A stretch of DNA of 64,000 nucleotides from SAR202-VII-2 sp965263165 (GTDB lineage Bacteria > Chloroflexota > Dehalococcoidia > Lucifugimonadales > SAR202-VII-2). The translations under genes were made by a program, and so were the position numbers. Under the pieces are notes generated by a model. That model did not search any database and was not told where the DNA came from. It worked only from the letters and a program-made list of their open reading frames with translations. This document shows positions 1-8,278 of this stretch, one piece after another (position 1 is the stretch's first letter; each line of letters opens with the position of its first letter). The stretch is taken from positions 992,001 through 1,056,000 of the forward strand of contig OZ253584.1 in NCBI GenBank assembly GCA_965263165.1, written 5' to 3'.

Positions 1-2
1 GA

Positions 3-437
3 GTGCGAGCCACCCCGGGCGACCCCGACCGTATTACTCCCGGCGCCAACCACTTTCTGGACGGCGCGTCCGTCAGAGTCGGCGACGTGCGTTGGAGCGG
101 GCGCGACGCCATCATCACCCTGGACGGAGTGGGAACCCGGGACGAAGCGGAGAACCTGCGGGGCGGGGAGTTGCAGGCGCTGGCCTCGTCGCTGCCGGCT
201 TTGGAGGAGGGGGAGTATTACCACCACCAACTGCTGGACATGGCCGTCTGGTCTTCGGAGGGGGAGCATCTCGGCGCCGTCACGGACATCCTGGTCACCG
301 GAAGTAATGACGTACTGGTTGTGCAGCAACGCGGCCAGCCGGGGGAGATCCTGATTCCGGCGGTGAAGCAGGTCGTCCTTGACGTAGACCTAGCGGAGAA
401 GAAGATGACGGTGGAGCTGTGGGAGGGGATGCGATAG
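3..437 (+). CDS. rimM: Ribosome maturation factor RimM, 5'-truncated
   Basis: This is the C-terminal part of RimM, which binds ribosomal protein S19 and assists maturation of the 30S subunit head. About 144 residues are visible, against roughly 165-180 for the family. The frame is open at the left edge, so the GTG at position 3 is probably internal and the true start lies outside the window. Family-like segments are the GVGTRDEAENLRGGEL stretch near residue 45 (end of the RimM N-terminal domain), EGEYYHHQLLDMAV near residue 70, and the PRC-barrel part ending in ILIPAVKQVV. The next gene, yebC, starts 60 bp downstream behind its own promoter-like sequence. Confidence 0.9.
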   Translation: MRATPGDPDRITPGANHFLDGASVRVGDVRWSGRDAIITLDGVGTRDEAENLRGGELQALASSLPALEEGEYYHHQLLDMAVWSSEGEHLGAVTDILVTGSNDVLVVQQRGQPGEILIPAVKQVVLDVDLAEKKMTVELWEGMR

Positions 438-439
438 CT

Positions 440-468
440 TTGATGGGGCCCCTGTCCAGTGCTACAAT
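440..468 (+). promoter_or_regulatory. Predicted sigma70-type promoter for yebC-ruvCA
   Basis: A TTGATG -35 box (440-445) and a TACAAT -10 box (463-468) are separated by 17 bp, about 30 bp before the yebC start and just after the rimM stop. The fit to the vegetative consensus is good for a GC-rich genome. It was found by eye only. Confidence 0.45.
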
Positions 469-497
469 CCGGGCGTAGATTTGCTGAAGGGAACGTC

Positions 498-1250
498 ATG
501 TCCGGCCACTCTAAATGGTCTCAGATCAAGCACCAAAAGGGCGTCGTTGACGCCCGGCGAGGGCAACTCTTCACCAAGCTGGCGCGGGAAATCACCGTGG
601 CTGCGAGGGAGGGAGGAGCCGACCCGGCGATGAACTTCCGCCTGCGGTTGGCCGTGCAGAAGGCGCGGGACGCCAACATGCCTCTAGAGAACGTGGACCG
701 GGCGATCAAACGGGCCACCGGTTTGGGCGACGGCGGGCAACTCGAAGAGATTTTTTACGAGGGCTACGGACCTGGCGGAGCGGCCATCATGCTCCAGGCC
801 TTGACGGACAATCGCAATCGGACGGCCTCTGAGGTTCGCAACGTCTTCAACCGCGGCGGGGGGAACCTTGGGGAGAACGGATGCGTGGCCTGGATGTTCA
901 GCGCCAAGGGCGTGATCTCGGTGGAGGCGGAGACCGAGGAACAGGCGGAGGAGATAGCCCTGGCAGCCATCGACGCCGGCGCAGACGATTTCACGCAAGA
1001 GGGAGCCGACCTGGAGATATACTCCGCCCCGTCCGCCTTCGAGGGGTTGAGGCTCGCTCTGGAAGGGAAGGGAGTCAACATTACCCTGGCCGAGATATCG
1101 ATGGCGCCAAGCGCGTCTGTCGCAGTGGAAGCCAAGACGGCCGAGCAGAACCTGCGCCTCATCGACAAGTTGGAAGAGTTGGACGACGTGCAGAGGGTGT
1201 TCACCAACGCCGACTTCCCTCGAGAGTTGCTGGAAGCCTTCCAGTCCTGA
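498..1250 (+). CDS. yebC: YebC/TACO1-family regulator or translation factor
   Basis: This is a 250-residue YebC/PmpR/TACO1 protein. The family has been described both as DNA-binding regulators (including of ruv genes) and as factors that help ribosomes through difficult stretches such as polyproline. The diagnostic N-terminus MSGHSKWSQIKHQKG begins at the ATG at 498, so the longer frame reaching back to 459 is not used. YEGYGPGGAAIM, the NRTASEVRN stretch and the GENGCVAWMF segment are family hallmarks. It sits directly upstream of ruvC and ruvA, the usual bacterial order, and is probably co-transcribed with them. Confidence 0.96.
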   Translation: MSGHSKWSQIKHQKGVVDARRGQLFTKLAREITVAAREGGADPAMNFRLRLAVQKARDANMPLENVDRAIKRATGLGDGGQLEEIFYEGYGPGGAAIMLQALTDNRNRTASEVRNVFNRGGGNLGENGCVAWMFSAKGVISVEAETEEQAEEIALAAIDAGADDFTQEGADLEIYSAPSAFEGLRLALEGKGVNITLAEISMAPSASVAVEAKTAEQNLRLIDKLEELDDVQRVFTNADFPRELLEAFQS

Positions 1251-1296
1251 CCTAGCCGCAGTTTGCCGCACATCCCACGCCACCGGAGAGGCCCTG

Positions 1297-1800
1297 ATGC
1301 GCGTGCTCGGAATCGACCCCGGCACCATGAGGATGGGCTACGCTCTGCTCCTCGACGCCCCCGTGGCCGTTGAGGAGTACGGAACATTTTCCCAACCCCG
1401 CTCGCTGGCATTGGCTCAGCGCCTGTATCGCATGCACCAGGACTTGAAGGCCGCTGTGGAACGCCTGTCGCCCGATGAGATGGCGCTGGAGGAGCCCTTC
1501 ATTTCGATGGACAAGGACCGACGCACGGGCATAGCCGTGGGGCAGGCGCAGGCGGTGGCCCTTCTAGTGGCGGCCGCGGCGGACATCCCCGTGCGCACCT
1601 ACCCGCCCGCCACGGTGAAGCAGGCCGTCACGGGTTACGGGGCGGGAGACAAGGCCCAGGTGCAAGAGATGGTCCGCCTCCAGCTTGGACTGGACAGCGT
1701 TCCACAGCCGGACGACGCCTCTGACGCGGTGGCCGTTGCCCTGTGCCATCTGCGGACGCAGGAGACGGAACGGCTGCTGTCGTCGCGAGAAGTACGGTGA
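1297..1800 (+). CDS. ruvC: Holliday junction resolvase RuvC
   Basis: RuvC is the endonuclease that cuts four-way junctions symmetrically after RuvAB branch migration. The protein has 167 residues, normal for the family. The catalytic acidic residues are visible: D7 in LGIDPGT, E65/E66 in ALEEPF, and D140 and D143 in PDDASDA. The ATG at 1297 is followed directly by the conserved MRVLGIDPG start. The stop codon overlaps the GTG start of ruvA, which implies translational coupling. Confidence 0.97.
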   Translation: MRVLGIDPGTMRMGYALLLDAPVAVEEYGTFSQPRSLALAQRLYRMHQDLKAAVERLSPDEMALEEPFISMDKDRRTGIAVGQAQAVALLVAAAADIPVRTYPPATVKQAVTGYGAGDKAQVQEMVRLQLGLDSVPQPDDASDAVAVALCHLRTQETERLLSSREVR

Positions 1801-2381
1801 TAGCGTCGGTGCGAGGCGTGCTGGAGAGCCGGGATGCGTCGGCGCTGGTTGTCAACGTTGGGGCGGTGAGTCTTCGCGTCAGCGTGCCGGCAACAACCCT
1901 CGAACGCGTGGGGGCCGTGGGCGGGGCTGTACACCTCCACACCTACCTGCACGTGCGCGAGGACGAGCTGACGTTGTACGGCTTTCACACGGACGACGCC
2001 CGGCGCATGTTCGAGCACCTGATTGCGATTTCCGGCGTGGGGCCGAAGCTTGCCCTGGCCGTGCTGTCGGCGCTGCACCCCGAGACGCTGGCTTCGGTGG
2101 TGGCGGCGCGGGACGCGGCGGCGTTGACCCGGGTGCCCGGGGTTGGTAGAAAGACGGCGGAGCGCCTCGTGCTGGAGCTCAAGGAGAGGCTGGAGCGCGA
2201 GTGGGGCGCGGGGATTCCGGCTTACGAGAGCGCCGGGCCTCAGGCGGAGGACGTTGTCGCTGCGCTGATGGCGCTGGGCTACTCGGCAATGGAGGCGCGG
2301 CGGGCGGCGGCGCAGACCGGCGCGGGCGAGTTGCCCCTCGAGGACAGGGTGCGCCGAGCCCTGCAGACGCTGGCAGGGTAG
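1797..2381 (+). CDS. ruvA: Holliday junction branch-migration protein RuvA
   Basis: RuvA is the tetrameric junction-binding subunit that loads the RuvB helicase. The protein has 194 residues. The start is the GTG at 1797, overlapping the ruvC stop (GTGA), because the family N-terminus (MIASVRGVLES) begins there; an in-frame ATG at 1743 lies inside ruvC. An OB-fold (about 1-60) is followed by helix-hairpin-helix motifs ISGVGPKLALAVL and VPGVGRKTAERLVLEL and by the C-terminal RuvB-contacting domain (VVAALMALGYS). ruvB is not next to it. Confidence 0.97.
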   Translation: MIASVRGVLESRDASALVVNVGAVSLRVSVPATTLERVGAVGGAVHLHTYLHVREDELTLYGFHTDDARRMFEHLIAISGVGPKLALAVLSALHPETLASVVAARDAAALTRVPGVGRKTAERLVLELKERLEREWGAGIPAYESAGPQAEDVVAALMALGYSAMEARRAAAQTGAGELPLEDRVRRALQTLAG

Positions 2382-2454
2382 CGTGGCCCTTGACCCCGCC
2401 GGACAATCGTACCTACACTGCGGCTATCGGAAGGGCGCCGCGAGGAGGGGAAGC

Positions 2455-3009
2455 ATGAGAGTCCTGTTGCCTAGCGTGGAGTTCAAGACGGAGCGCAATG
2501 GCCTTGCGGCCAGGCCCGCCACCCTCAACGACAAGGTGGTTGGCTTTCTGGACGGCTGGGGCTGCCGGAATGAAGACGGCAGCATCGGCATGTACCCGCT
2601 CATGGAGGAGATCAGGCAACTGCTAGAGCAGCGGTTCGAGCTGGGGGGTCACGTCTGGTTCCACAAGCCCAACATTTCCAAGGTGGCGCCTCCTGAGCAG
2701 ATGGAGGCCCTTATGGCTCAAGCCGACGTGGTGGTGAACGGGGAGTGCGCTTGAGGGTCCTGCACCTCGGCGTCCGTGCGGGACGCCGTAGAGCTGGAGA
2801 AGCGGGGCAAGCCCACCGTGACGATCTCCCATGACAAGTTCGAGCGCGCTTCTCACGTGCACGCCAGGAGCCTGGGGATGCCCGACCTCTACTTTCTCGT
2901 GGAGCCTGCGCCGAAGAGCGGCAATGTGTCCACCGAGGTGAAGGAGATCGCCCGCGAGAACATCGACATGGTCGTTCGCTCCCTGACCGCAGGGGGGCCT
3001 GCTCAGTAG
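2455..3009 (+). CDS. UGSC-motif selenoprotein (UGA codon 100 read as Sec)
   Basis: This is a 184-residue protein whose frame is interrupted once, by TGA at 2752-2754, and continues without a shift to TAG at 3007-3009. Read as selenocysteine, the site is GECA-U-GSC-TS, the U/C-G-S-C motif of the UGSC family of putative thiol/seleno-reductases. A perfect stem-loop follows the UGA (separate entry). The start is the ATG at 2455, preceded by GAGGAGGGG at 2442-2450; an upstream in-frame GTG at 2383 has no such site. Both halves are well formed: MRVLLPSVEFKTER at the N-terminus, and RDAVELEKRGKPTVTI and KEIARENIDMVVRSL after Sec. Gene callers would split it into two short ORFs. The substrate is unknown. 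Family assignment is from memory; Sec decoding is inferred from frame continuity, motif and structure. Confidence 0.88.
2752..2788 (+). promoter_or_regulatory. Bacterial SECIS element after the UGA codon
   Basis: Starting 13 bases after the UGA (2752-2754) there is a perfect 8-bp stem, CGGCGTCC (2768-2775) with GGACGCCG (2781-2788), closing a five-base loop GTGCG (2776-2780). The loop begins with G and lies about 22 bases from the UGA. Spacing, a short strong stem and a G/U-containing apical loop are the known requirements for SelB-dependent UGA decoding in bacteria. The stem lies inside the coding sequence. Confidence 0.82.
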
Positions 3010-3015
3010 CTGCCC

Positions 3016-4116
3016 ATGACGGACCAACACTTCGTTTCCCCCGCCCGCGACTTCAACGACTTCTGGGAGTGGCACCAGTTGGCTCTCAGAGAGGGCTGGA
3101 CCGACGGCTTGCCCGTTTGTCCTCCTACGGAGGAACGCGTGGGCGCCGTCATTGACCACCTGGGGCGCGACCCCCAGGACGTCATTGGCGTGATTGATCC
3201 TCAGAAGGGCGTAGCCACCGTTGAGCAGGTGGCGATCAACTGCGTGATGGCCGGATGCGAGCCCGCCATGGTCCCCGTGGTGATCGCCGGCATAGAGGCC
3301 ATGCTGGCTCCGGAGTTCAACCTTCATGGCGTGCAGTGCACAACAAACCCCTGCGCGCCATTGGCCATCGTGAACGGGCCGATTGCCCAGGAACTGGGAT
3401 TCAATGGCAGGGAGGGTTGCTTCGGGGGCGGCTCGCGGGCCAACGTTGCCGTGGGCCGGGCCGTGCGCCTGGTCCTTTGGAACATCGGCGGGGGGATTCC
3501 CGGAGAGACCGACATGGCGACCATTGGCGGGTCCGCAAAGCTTGCCTTCTGCGTCGCTGAGAATGAAGACGACAGCCCCTGGACGCTTCTCCACGAGGAG
3601 CGGGCGGGCATGGGGCGGGACGAGAACGCCGTGACCGTCTTCGCCTGCCAGTCTCCTGACCCGATGTTCGTTCCCGGCGATTCGGACCGGATACTCAGGA
3701 TACTGGAGCACTCGCTGCCCACGCCTGGGGTGAACATGTTCCACACCGGCGGCCAGTATCTGCTGGCCATCAGCGCCAAGGTTGCGCAGGAGTTGGACCG
3801 CGGAGGCTACTCCAAGGAGGCGCTCAAGGAGTGGCTCTGGTTCAATGCCCGCTACAACGTGGGCTGGATGAAGCGCAGCGGCGTCCTAGTGGAAGGCGAG
3901 GCGCACCAGTACTATTGGGGTCACGGCATGGAAGACGCCCCCAACCTGAATCACCTCCCGGATTCGGCCATGGTCCCCATGGTGGGTGGCCCGGAGGACA
4001 TCCATATCCTGGTGGCCGGAGGCGACTCGCAGTGGTGGATCGGGTTCTGCGCCGGGTGGGGCGCCTACGGCGGCTACGCGGTGACGAAGCCCATCGTGGT
4101 CCCCGGCCGCGGCTAG
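3016..4116 (+). CDS. Conserved Cys-containing protein, partner of the UGSC selenoprotein
   Basis: This 366-residue protein is probably cytoplasmic, with no signal peptide or clear membrane helix. I do not recognise a named enzyme family. It starts six bases after the selenoprotein stop, so the two genes very likely form one operon. Conserved-looking cysteines are grouped in PVCPPT, INCVMAGCEP, the CTTNPCAPLAIVNGP segment and GREGCFGGGSRANVAVGRA. The Asn-Pro-Cys and Gly-rich segments look like a ligand or cofactor pocket. A substrate-binding partner for the selenoprotein's redox site is a reasonable guess, but nothing in the sequence proves it. Confidence 0.7.
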   Translation: MTDQHFVSPARDFNDFWEWHQLALREGWTDGLPVCPPTEERVGAVIDHLGRDPQDVIGVIDPQKGVATVEQVAINCVMAGCEPAMVPVVIAGIEAMLAPEFNLHGVQCTTNPCAPLAIVNGPIAQELGFNGREGCFGGGSRANVAVGRAVRLVLWNIGGGIPGETDMATIGGSAKLAFCVAENEDDSPWTLLHEERAGMGRDENAVTVFACQSPDPMFVPGDSDRILRILEHSLPTPGVNMFHTGGQYLLAISAKVAQELDRGGYSKEALKEWLWFNARYNVGWMKRSGVLVEGEAHQYYWGHGMEDAPNLNHLPDSAMVPMVGGPEDIHILVAGGDSQWWIGFCAGWGAYGGYAVTKPIVVPGRG

Positions 4117-4245
4117 CCTGGTCCGCAACCGCCTGAGCTTGGACTGCTAGCGGCCCCTTTCCCGTCGTTTCAGCGCGCCGCGCAGGCGTGAGTAGGCCAT
4201 GGCCGCGCATCGCTTTGATTCGACATTTCGCGCCCGCGGGAGTCT

Positions 4246-5214
4246 GTGATAGGAGCCTTCTTCGCGTTCCTGACGTCGGTGAGCTTTGGCGCCAACATGG
4301 TCGTCATACGCCGCGGCGTCCTACGGGGAACGGCCTCTCATGCGCTGTACATCACGGTCATCGGGGGGACTCCCCTGTTCGTTTTGGGGGCGCTTGTTTC
4401 AGGGCAACTCAGCGACTTTCTCAAGCTCGAGCCGCTGGCCTACGCGTACCTGGCCAGCGCCGGTATCATCCACTTCATTCTGGGCCGCTATGCGCACTAT
4501 GCGATGGTGCGGGCCATTGGCAACAACGCCGCCACACCGCTGCGGTCGTTCATCCCGCTGTACGCGGTCCTCATGGCGATCTTCATCCTCGGCGAGAACG
4601 TTGGCCTGCTGCGCGGCCTGGGCATAGGGCTGCTGATCATTTCGCCGGTGGTGATGATTCAGAGCGTGGGCCTGCCCCTACCCCGCGCCAGGAAGCCGCG
4701 CGGCGCAGGCGTTCAGGAGATAAGGCCTCCCGAGGGAGAAGCGCAGGCAACAGGCCAGGCGTCCGGCTTCACGATCCGCTGGAGAGCGGGCCTGTTCTGG
4801 AGTGTCGCCTCTGCCGTTGGGTATGGGACGAGCCCGCTGCTGATCAGGGCAGCTCTGGCGGACACGGACCACGGCGTGCTTGGCGGGCTCATTGCCTACA
4901 TGTCGGCGGCAGGGGTCCTCTTGGTGAGCCTGGCCCTTCCGAAGAGGGCCGCAGCGTTGGCGTCGGCACCCCGGAGCGCGCTGCCGTGGTTCGGTATGGG
5001 GACGGTCTTCGTATTCTTTGCCCAGATGTTTCGCTTCGTGGCCTACACCACCGCCGGGGTTACCGTGGTCATGCCCATTCTCCAAACCAGCAACGTGTGG
5101 GTGGTGGTCTTCTCATGGTTCGTGAACCGACATACGGAACTGTTCGGGCCGCGGGTGTTCCTGGCGATCATCCTGTGCACGTTGGGCGCCATCGCCGTAG
5201 CATGGCCTCAATGA
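4246..5214 (+). CDS. EamA/DMT-superfamily transporter (first of pair)
   Basis: This 322-residue inner-membrane protein has two EamA repeats, about ten transmembrane helices in all, as in drug/metabolite exporters. Helices are seen at both ends, separated near residues 145-175 by a charged loop rich in Arg, Lys and Glu. The start is a GTG at 4246 after GGGAG; the protein begins directly with helix 1 (MIGAFFAFLTSVSFGANMVV). The substrate cannot be told. The next gene encodes a clear paralogue with matching motifs (MYITVIGG/LYITVIGG, FFAQMFRFV/FFAQMFRYV), so the pair arose by tandem duplication and might form a heterodimer. Confidence 0.88.
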   Translation: MIGAFFAFLTSVSFGANMVVIRRGVLRGTASHALYITVIGGTPLFVLGALVSGQLSDFLKLEPLAYAYLASAGIIHFILGRYAHYAMVRAIGNNAATPLRSFIPLYAVLMAIFILGENVGLLRGLGIGLLIISPVVMIQSVGLPLPRARKPRGAGVQEIRPPEGEAQATGQASGFTIRWRAGLFWSVASAVGYGTSPLLIRAALADTDHGVLGGLIAYMSAAGVLLVSLALPKRAAALASAPRSALPWFGMGTVFVFFAQMFRFVAYTTAGVTVVMPILQTSNVWVVVFSWFVNRHTELFGPRVFLAIILCTLGAIAVAWPQ

Positions 5215-5326
5215 GCTGACGGTTTGATGGCTGGACTTTGCCGGCGGCGCGTCTCTAGAATGGCCTGACGCATCCTGCCGCCCGCTGCCCCATCCGCCCC
5301 TCTCTGTCGACACAAAGGAACTCACC

Positions 5327-6271
5327 ATGCTGGGAGTCCTGTTCGGAGTCCTATCGGCGGCCAGCTTCTCGCTGAACATGATTGCCGTCCGCCGGGGTGT
5401 CCTCTTGGCCTCGGCCACTCAGGGGATGTACATCACGGTGATCGGCGGCGTGCCGCTCTTTGCCATTTCCGCTTTGGTAACCGGGCAGATCTTCGATATC
5501 AGCCGCGTCACTGGAATGGCCTGGTTGTACCTGCCCGCCGCAGGAATCGTGCACTTCAACATAGGGCGCTACGGGAACTACCAGACCGTTCGATACATAG
5601 GGGCCAATGCTTCCACGCCCTTCCGCTCGCTGACCCCGCTCTTTGCCGTTTCCATGTCGATCCTCTTCCTCGACGACAGCGTCACGCTGCTCAAGGGATT
5701 CGGTATCGCCCTTGTGATTCTGGCCCCGCTGATCATGATCCAGTGGAAGAGGAGAGCGCCGGAGCCGGCGCCCGCGGAAGCGGGGGCCGTTGCCACCCAG
5801 GGCGCCCCGCAGTCGGCCGCCACGGTGACCTACAACTGGCGGAAGGGCATTCTCTGGGCGTTCATCGCGTCGCTGGCCTACGGGACCAGCCCTCTGCTGG
5901 TGAAGGCAGGCCTTCAGGAGTCCGGCCTCAGCCTCTTGGGAGGGACCATTTCCTACATAGCCGCCGCGATGGTGCTCATACTTGCCTTGGGCCTGCCTGG
6001 ACGCCTTGCCTTCGTGATGGGCATGCCCCGAGGCGCCATCAAGTACTTCATCTATGGGGGGCTGGCGGTCTTCTTTGCCCAGATGTTCAGGTACGTTGGG
6101 CTGGCCATCGCCCCGGTTTCCGTGATGACGCCCCTACAGCAAACGGGGTCCGTGTGGACAGTCGTCTTCTCCTTCATCTTCAACCGCAACACCGAACTGT
6201 TCGGCCCGCGGATCTACGCGGCGATTCTCTTTTCGGCGCTGGGAGCACTGGCTTTGATCTGGCCGCAGTAG
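5327..6271 (+). CDS. EamA/DMT-superfamily transporter (second of pair)
   Basis: This 314-residue ten-helix EamA exporter is paralogous to the gene just upstream. MLGVLFGVLSAASFSLNMIAVRR mirrors the first protein's N-terminus, both halves carry the DMT pattern, and the central hydrophilic loop (WKRRAPEPAPAEAG) is shorter. The start ATG at 5327 follows AAAGGAACTCACC. The 112-bp gap from the upstream gene leaves room for a separate promoter. Substrate unknown. Confidence 0.88.
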   Translation: MLGVLFGVLSAASFSLNMIAVRRGVLLASATQGMYITVIGGVPLFAISALVTGQIFDISRVTGMAWLYLPAAGIVHFNIGRYGNYQTVRYIGANASTPFRSLTPLFAVSMSILFLDDSVTLLKGFGIALVILAPLIMIQWKRRAPEPAPAEAGAVATQGAPQSAATVTYNWRKGILWAFIASLAYGTSPLLVKAGLQESGLSLLGGTISYIAAAMVLILALGLPGRLAFVMGMPRGAIKYFIYGGLAVFFAQMFRYVGLAIAPVSVMTPLQQTGSVWTVVFSFIFNRNTELFGPRIYAAILFSALGALALIWPQ

Positions 6272-6310
6272 GGGAGCAAGGCCAGGAGAGACCCAAGCAA
6301 CGGGATAGCT

Positions 6311-7003
6311 ATGGAGACGCAGAAACTGGAAGCCGACACCGCCCACGTGGAGCCGCAGGGTCTCCGAGTCATGGACCCAAGGGACTTTCCGCAGCTCGTC
6401 AACATCGAACGAGAGGTGTTCCCCACCCAGTGGCCGCCCACGCCCTTCCGTCAGGAGCTGCGCAATCGGCTGGCCCGGTATTTCGTTTCCTGGCATCCGG
6501 GGACCCTCTACGAGGCGCCGGCGGAACCGCCCCCGCCGCCCCCGCCGCCGAATATCCTGCTGAAGTGGTCGCGCCTGATTTGGGACCGGTTCACCGCGGC
6601 GCCCCCGGGGCCGCCAGAGCCGGCGGACCTGGTCAGCGGCTATGTCGGGGTGTGGCTCCTTGCAGGCGAGGCCCATATCACCAGCATTGCCGTGGCGGAA
6701 CGGTACAAGGGGCGCGGGCTTGGCGAGCTTCTGGTGCTCGGCGCGTTGGAGTTGGCGATTGCCCAGAACTGCGCGGACTGCACACTGGAGGTGCGGGTGT
6801 CCAACACCGTGGCTCAGAACCTCTACGTCAAATGGGGATTCGAGATCAAGGGCGTGCGGAAGGGCTATTATCTGGACAATCACGAAGACGCCTACATCAT
6901 GACCACGCCGTCGCTTTCCACCGACGCCTACATGGAACTCTTCAATCAGCGGCGGGCAGCCTTTGAAGACAGGTACGGCGCAGTTCCACGGGACGTGGGG
7001 TAA
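6311..7003 (+). CDS. RimI-like GNAT N-acetyltransferase with proline-rich insert
   Basis: This 230-residue GNAT enzyme resembles RimI, which acetylates the N-terminal alanine of ribosomal protein S18. The acetyl-CoA-binding segment SIAVAERYKGRGLGELL and the C-terminal NLYVKWGFEIKGVRKGYY and EDAYIM motifs are typical. Between the N-terminal strands and the core sits an insert of about 50 residues, including eight consecutive prolines (6529-6549) and PPGPPEP, absent from ordinary RimI (about 150 residues). The real substrate may therefore differ. It starts 39 bp after the EamA gene on the same strand. Confidence 0.82.
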   Translation: METQKLEADTAHVEPQGLRVMDPRDFPQLVNIEREVFPTQWPPTPFRQELRNRLARYFVSWHPGTLYEAPAEPPPPPPPPNILLKWSRLIWDRFTAAPPGPPEPADLVSGYVGVWLLAGEAHITSIAVAERYKGRGLGELLVLGALELAIAQNCADCTLEVRVSNTVAQNLYVKWGFEIKGVRKGYYLDNHEDAYIMTTPSLSTDAYMELFNQRRAAFEDRYGAVPRDVG

Positions 7004-7123
7004 GCGCGCCTTCGGGCGCCGCCGCTGCGGGCCAGCCGCCCCCGGCTACCCCACAGCGCGACCGGCTGATGCCCGATGGTATACTGGCGCACCACCCCGG
7101 TGAGCGCCCGCAGGAGGCACGCG

Positions 7124-8236
7124 GTGAGCCATCGTTGGCCCAGGGTCGAGTACAAAGAGGAAGGCATGCGGGACGGCATCCAGATCGAGGATGCCGCCAT
7201 CTCCGTGGACGACAAGGTGCGTCTCCTCGAGGCCCTCAGCGACGCGGGCCTCAAGCACATCGTGGTGGGCTCCTTCGTGCGGCCGGAATACACGCCTCAA
7301 ATGGACCACATCGAGGAGATTCTGGAGCGGTTTCAACCGCGGCCGGGAGTGAAGTACACAGCGCTCCTCGTCAACGAAAGGGCCGTCGAACGGGCGCGGC
7401 AATTCGCGCCACCCCTTACCATCGAAGAACGGGAGCCGATGCTGGCGGCCCACCTCTGCGACGTCTTCCCCCGCCGCAACTACAACCGAAGCCGGCAGCA
7501 GGAGCTTGACGGCTGGCCCAGGACGGTGGCTCGCGCAAAGGAGCGGGGGGCTAGCGCAGGGGGTATCGGAGTCCACGCGGCGTGGGGCTCGAACTTCACC
7601 GGCGAGCACACCCTCGCCGAAACGATGGAGACACTGGAGCGAGGCCATGCCCTGTGGGATGAGGCGGAAATCCCCGTCGTTTCGGTGTACGTGGGCGACC
7701 CTATGAGCTGGAATACGCCGCATCGGGTGGAGGAATACCTGGCCGCGATCAAGGACCGCTGGCCGGACATTCACCAGTTCCACGTGCATCTGCACAATGC
7801 GCGGGGCATGGCCGTCGTTTCGTCATATGCGGCGCTGCGGACGCTGGCGCCCGACGATACGGTCTTCCTCGAGGGTAGCTTTGGGGGTATCGGCGGATGC
7901 CCTTACTGCGGCAACGGACGAGCCACCGGCATGGCTCCCACTGAGGACCTGATGCACATGCTTGAGGCGATGGGGTTGGACTCCGGCGTGGACCTCGACA
8001 GGCTGGTGGAGTGCGTGTGGATGCTGGAAGAGGTGCTGGGCCGCCAGACCATGGGGCACGTGTCCAAGGCAGGCCCGCGGCCCACAACCCCGGACCGCTG
8101 GTACGACCCTAATATGCCCTTCGTGGAGACGTTTCGGGAAGCCGGGCACTTCCGGCTGGGGCCGGAGGTCTACGCGGGCCAGCGAAGGCCGTGGAAGGAA
8201 GCCATCCGCAGCCCTCAGAGGCCGGACGCGGAGTAG
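7124..8236 (+). CDS. HMG-CoA lyase-like DRE-TIM metallolyase
   Basis: This 370-residue pyruvate-carboxyltransferase-fold (DRE-TIM) protein is closest in pattern to hydroxymethylglutaryl-CoA lyase, which cleaves HMG-CoA to acetoacetate and acetyl-CoA. EEGMRDGIQIE matches the RDG metal-binding motif, HVHLHNARGMA supplies the HxH ligands, and GGIGGCPYCGNGRATG corresponds to the lyase's Gly-rich catalytic-cysteine loop. The GTG at 7124 is preferred because AGGAGG lies six bases before it; the ATG at 7076 adds 16 residues with no homology look. It is longer than classical HMGL (about 300), so a related aldol-type lyase is possible. It converges with the amidohydrolase cluster. Confidence 0.82.
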   Translation: MSHRWPRVEYKEEGMRDGIQIEDAAISVDDKVRLLEALSDAGLKHIVVGSFVRPEYTPQMDHIEEILERFQPRPGVKYTALLVNERAVERARQFAPPLTIEEREPMLAAHLCDVFPRRNYNRSRQQELDGWPRTVARAKERGASAGGIGVHAAWGSNFTGEHTLAETMETLERGHALWDEAEIPVVSVYVGDPMSWNTPHRVEEYLAAIKDRWPDIHQFHVHLHNARGMAVVSSYAALRTLAPDDTVFLEGSFGGIGGCPYCGNGRATGMAPTEDLMHMLEAMGLDSGVDLDRLVECVWMLEEVLGRQTMGHVSKAGPRPTTPDRWYDPNMPFVETFREAGHFRLGPEVYAGQRRPWKEAIRSPQRPDAE

Positions 8237-8278
8237 GCCGCGGCCTCCCAAGGGCTGCATGGTTCCTGCAGGGAAGGC

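Noticed and set aside
2383..2454. Upstream extension of the selenoprotein from a GTG at 2383
   Set aside because: No ribosome site at the GTG, while the ATG at 2455 has GAGGAGGGG before it and starts the family-like sequence.
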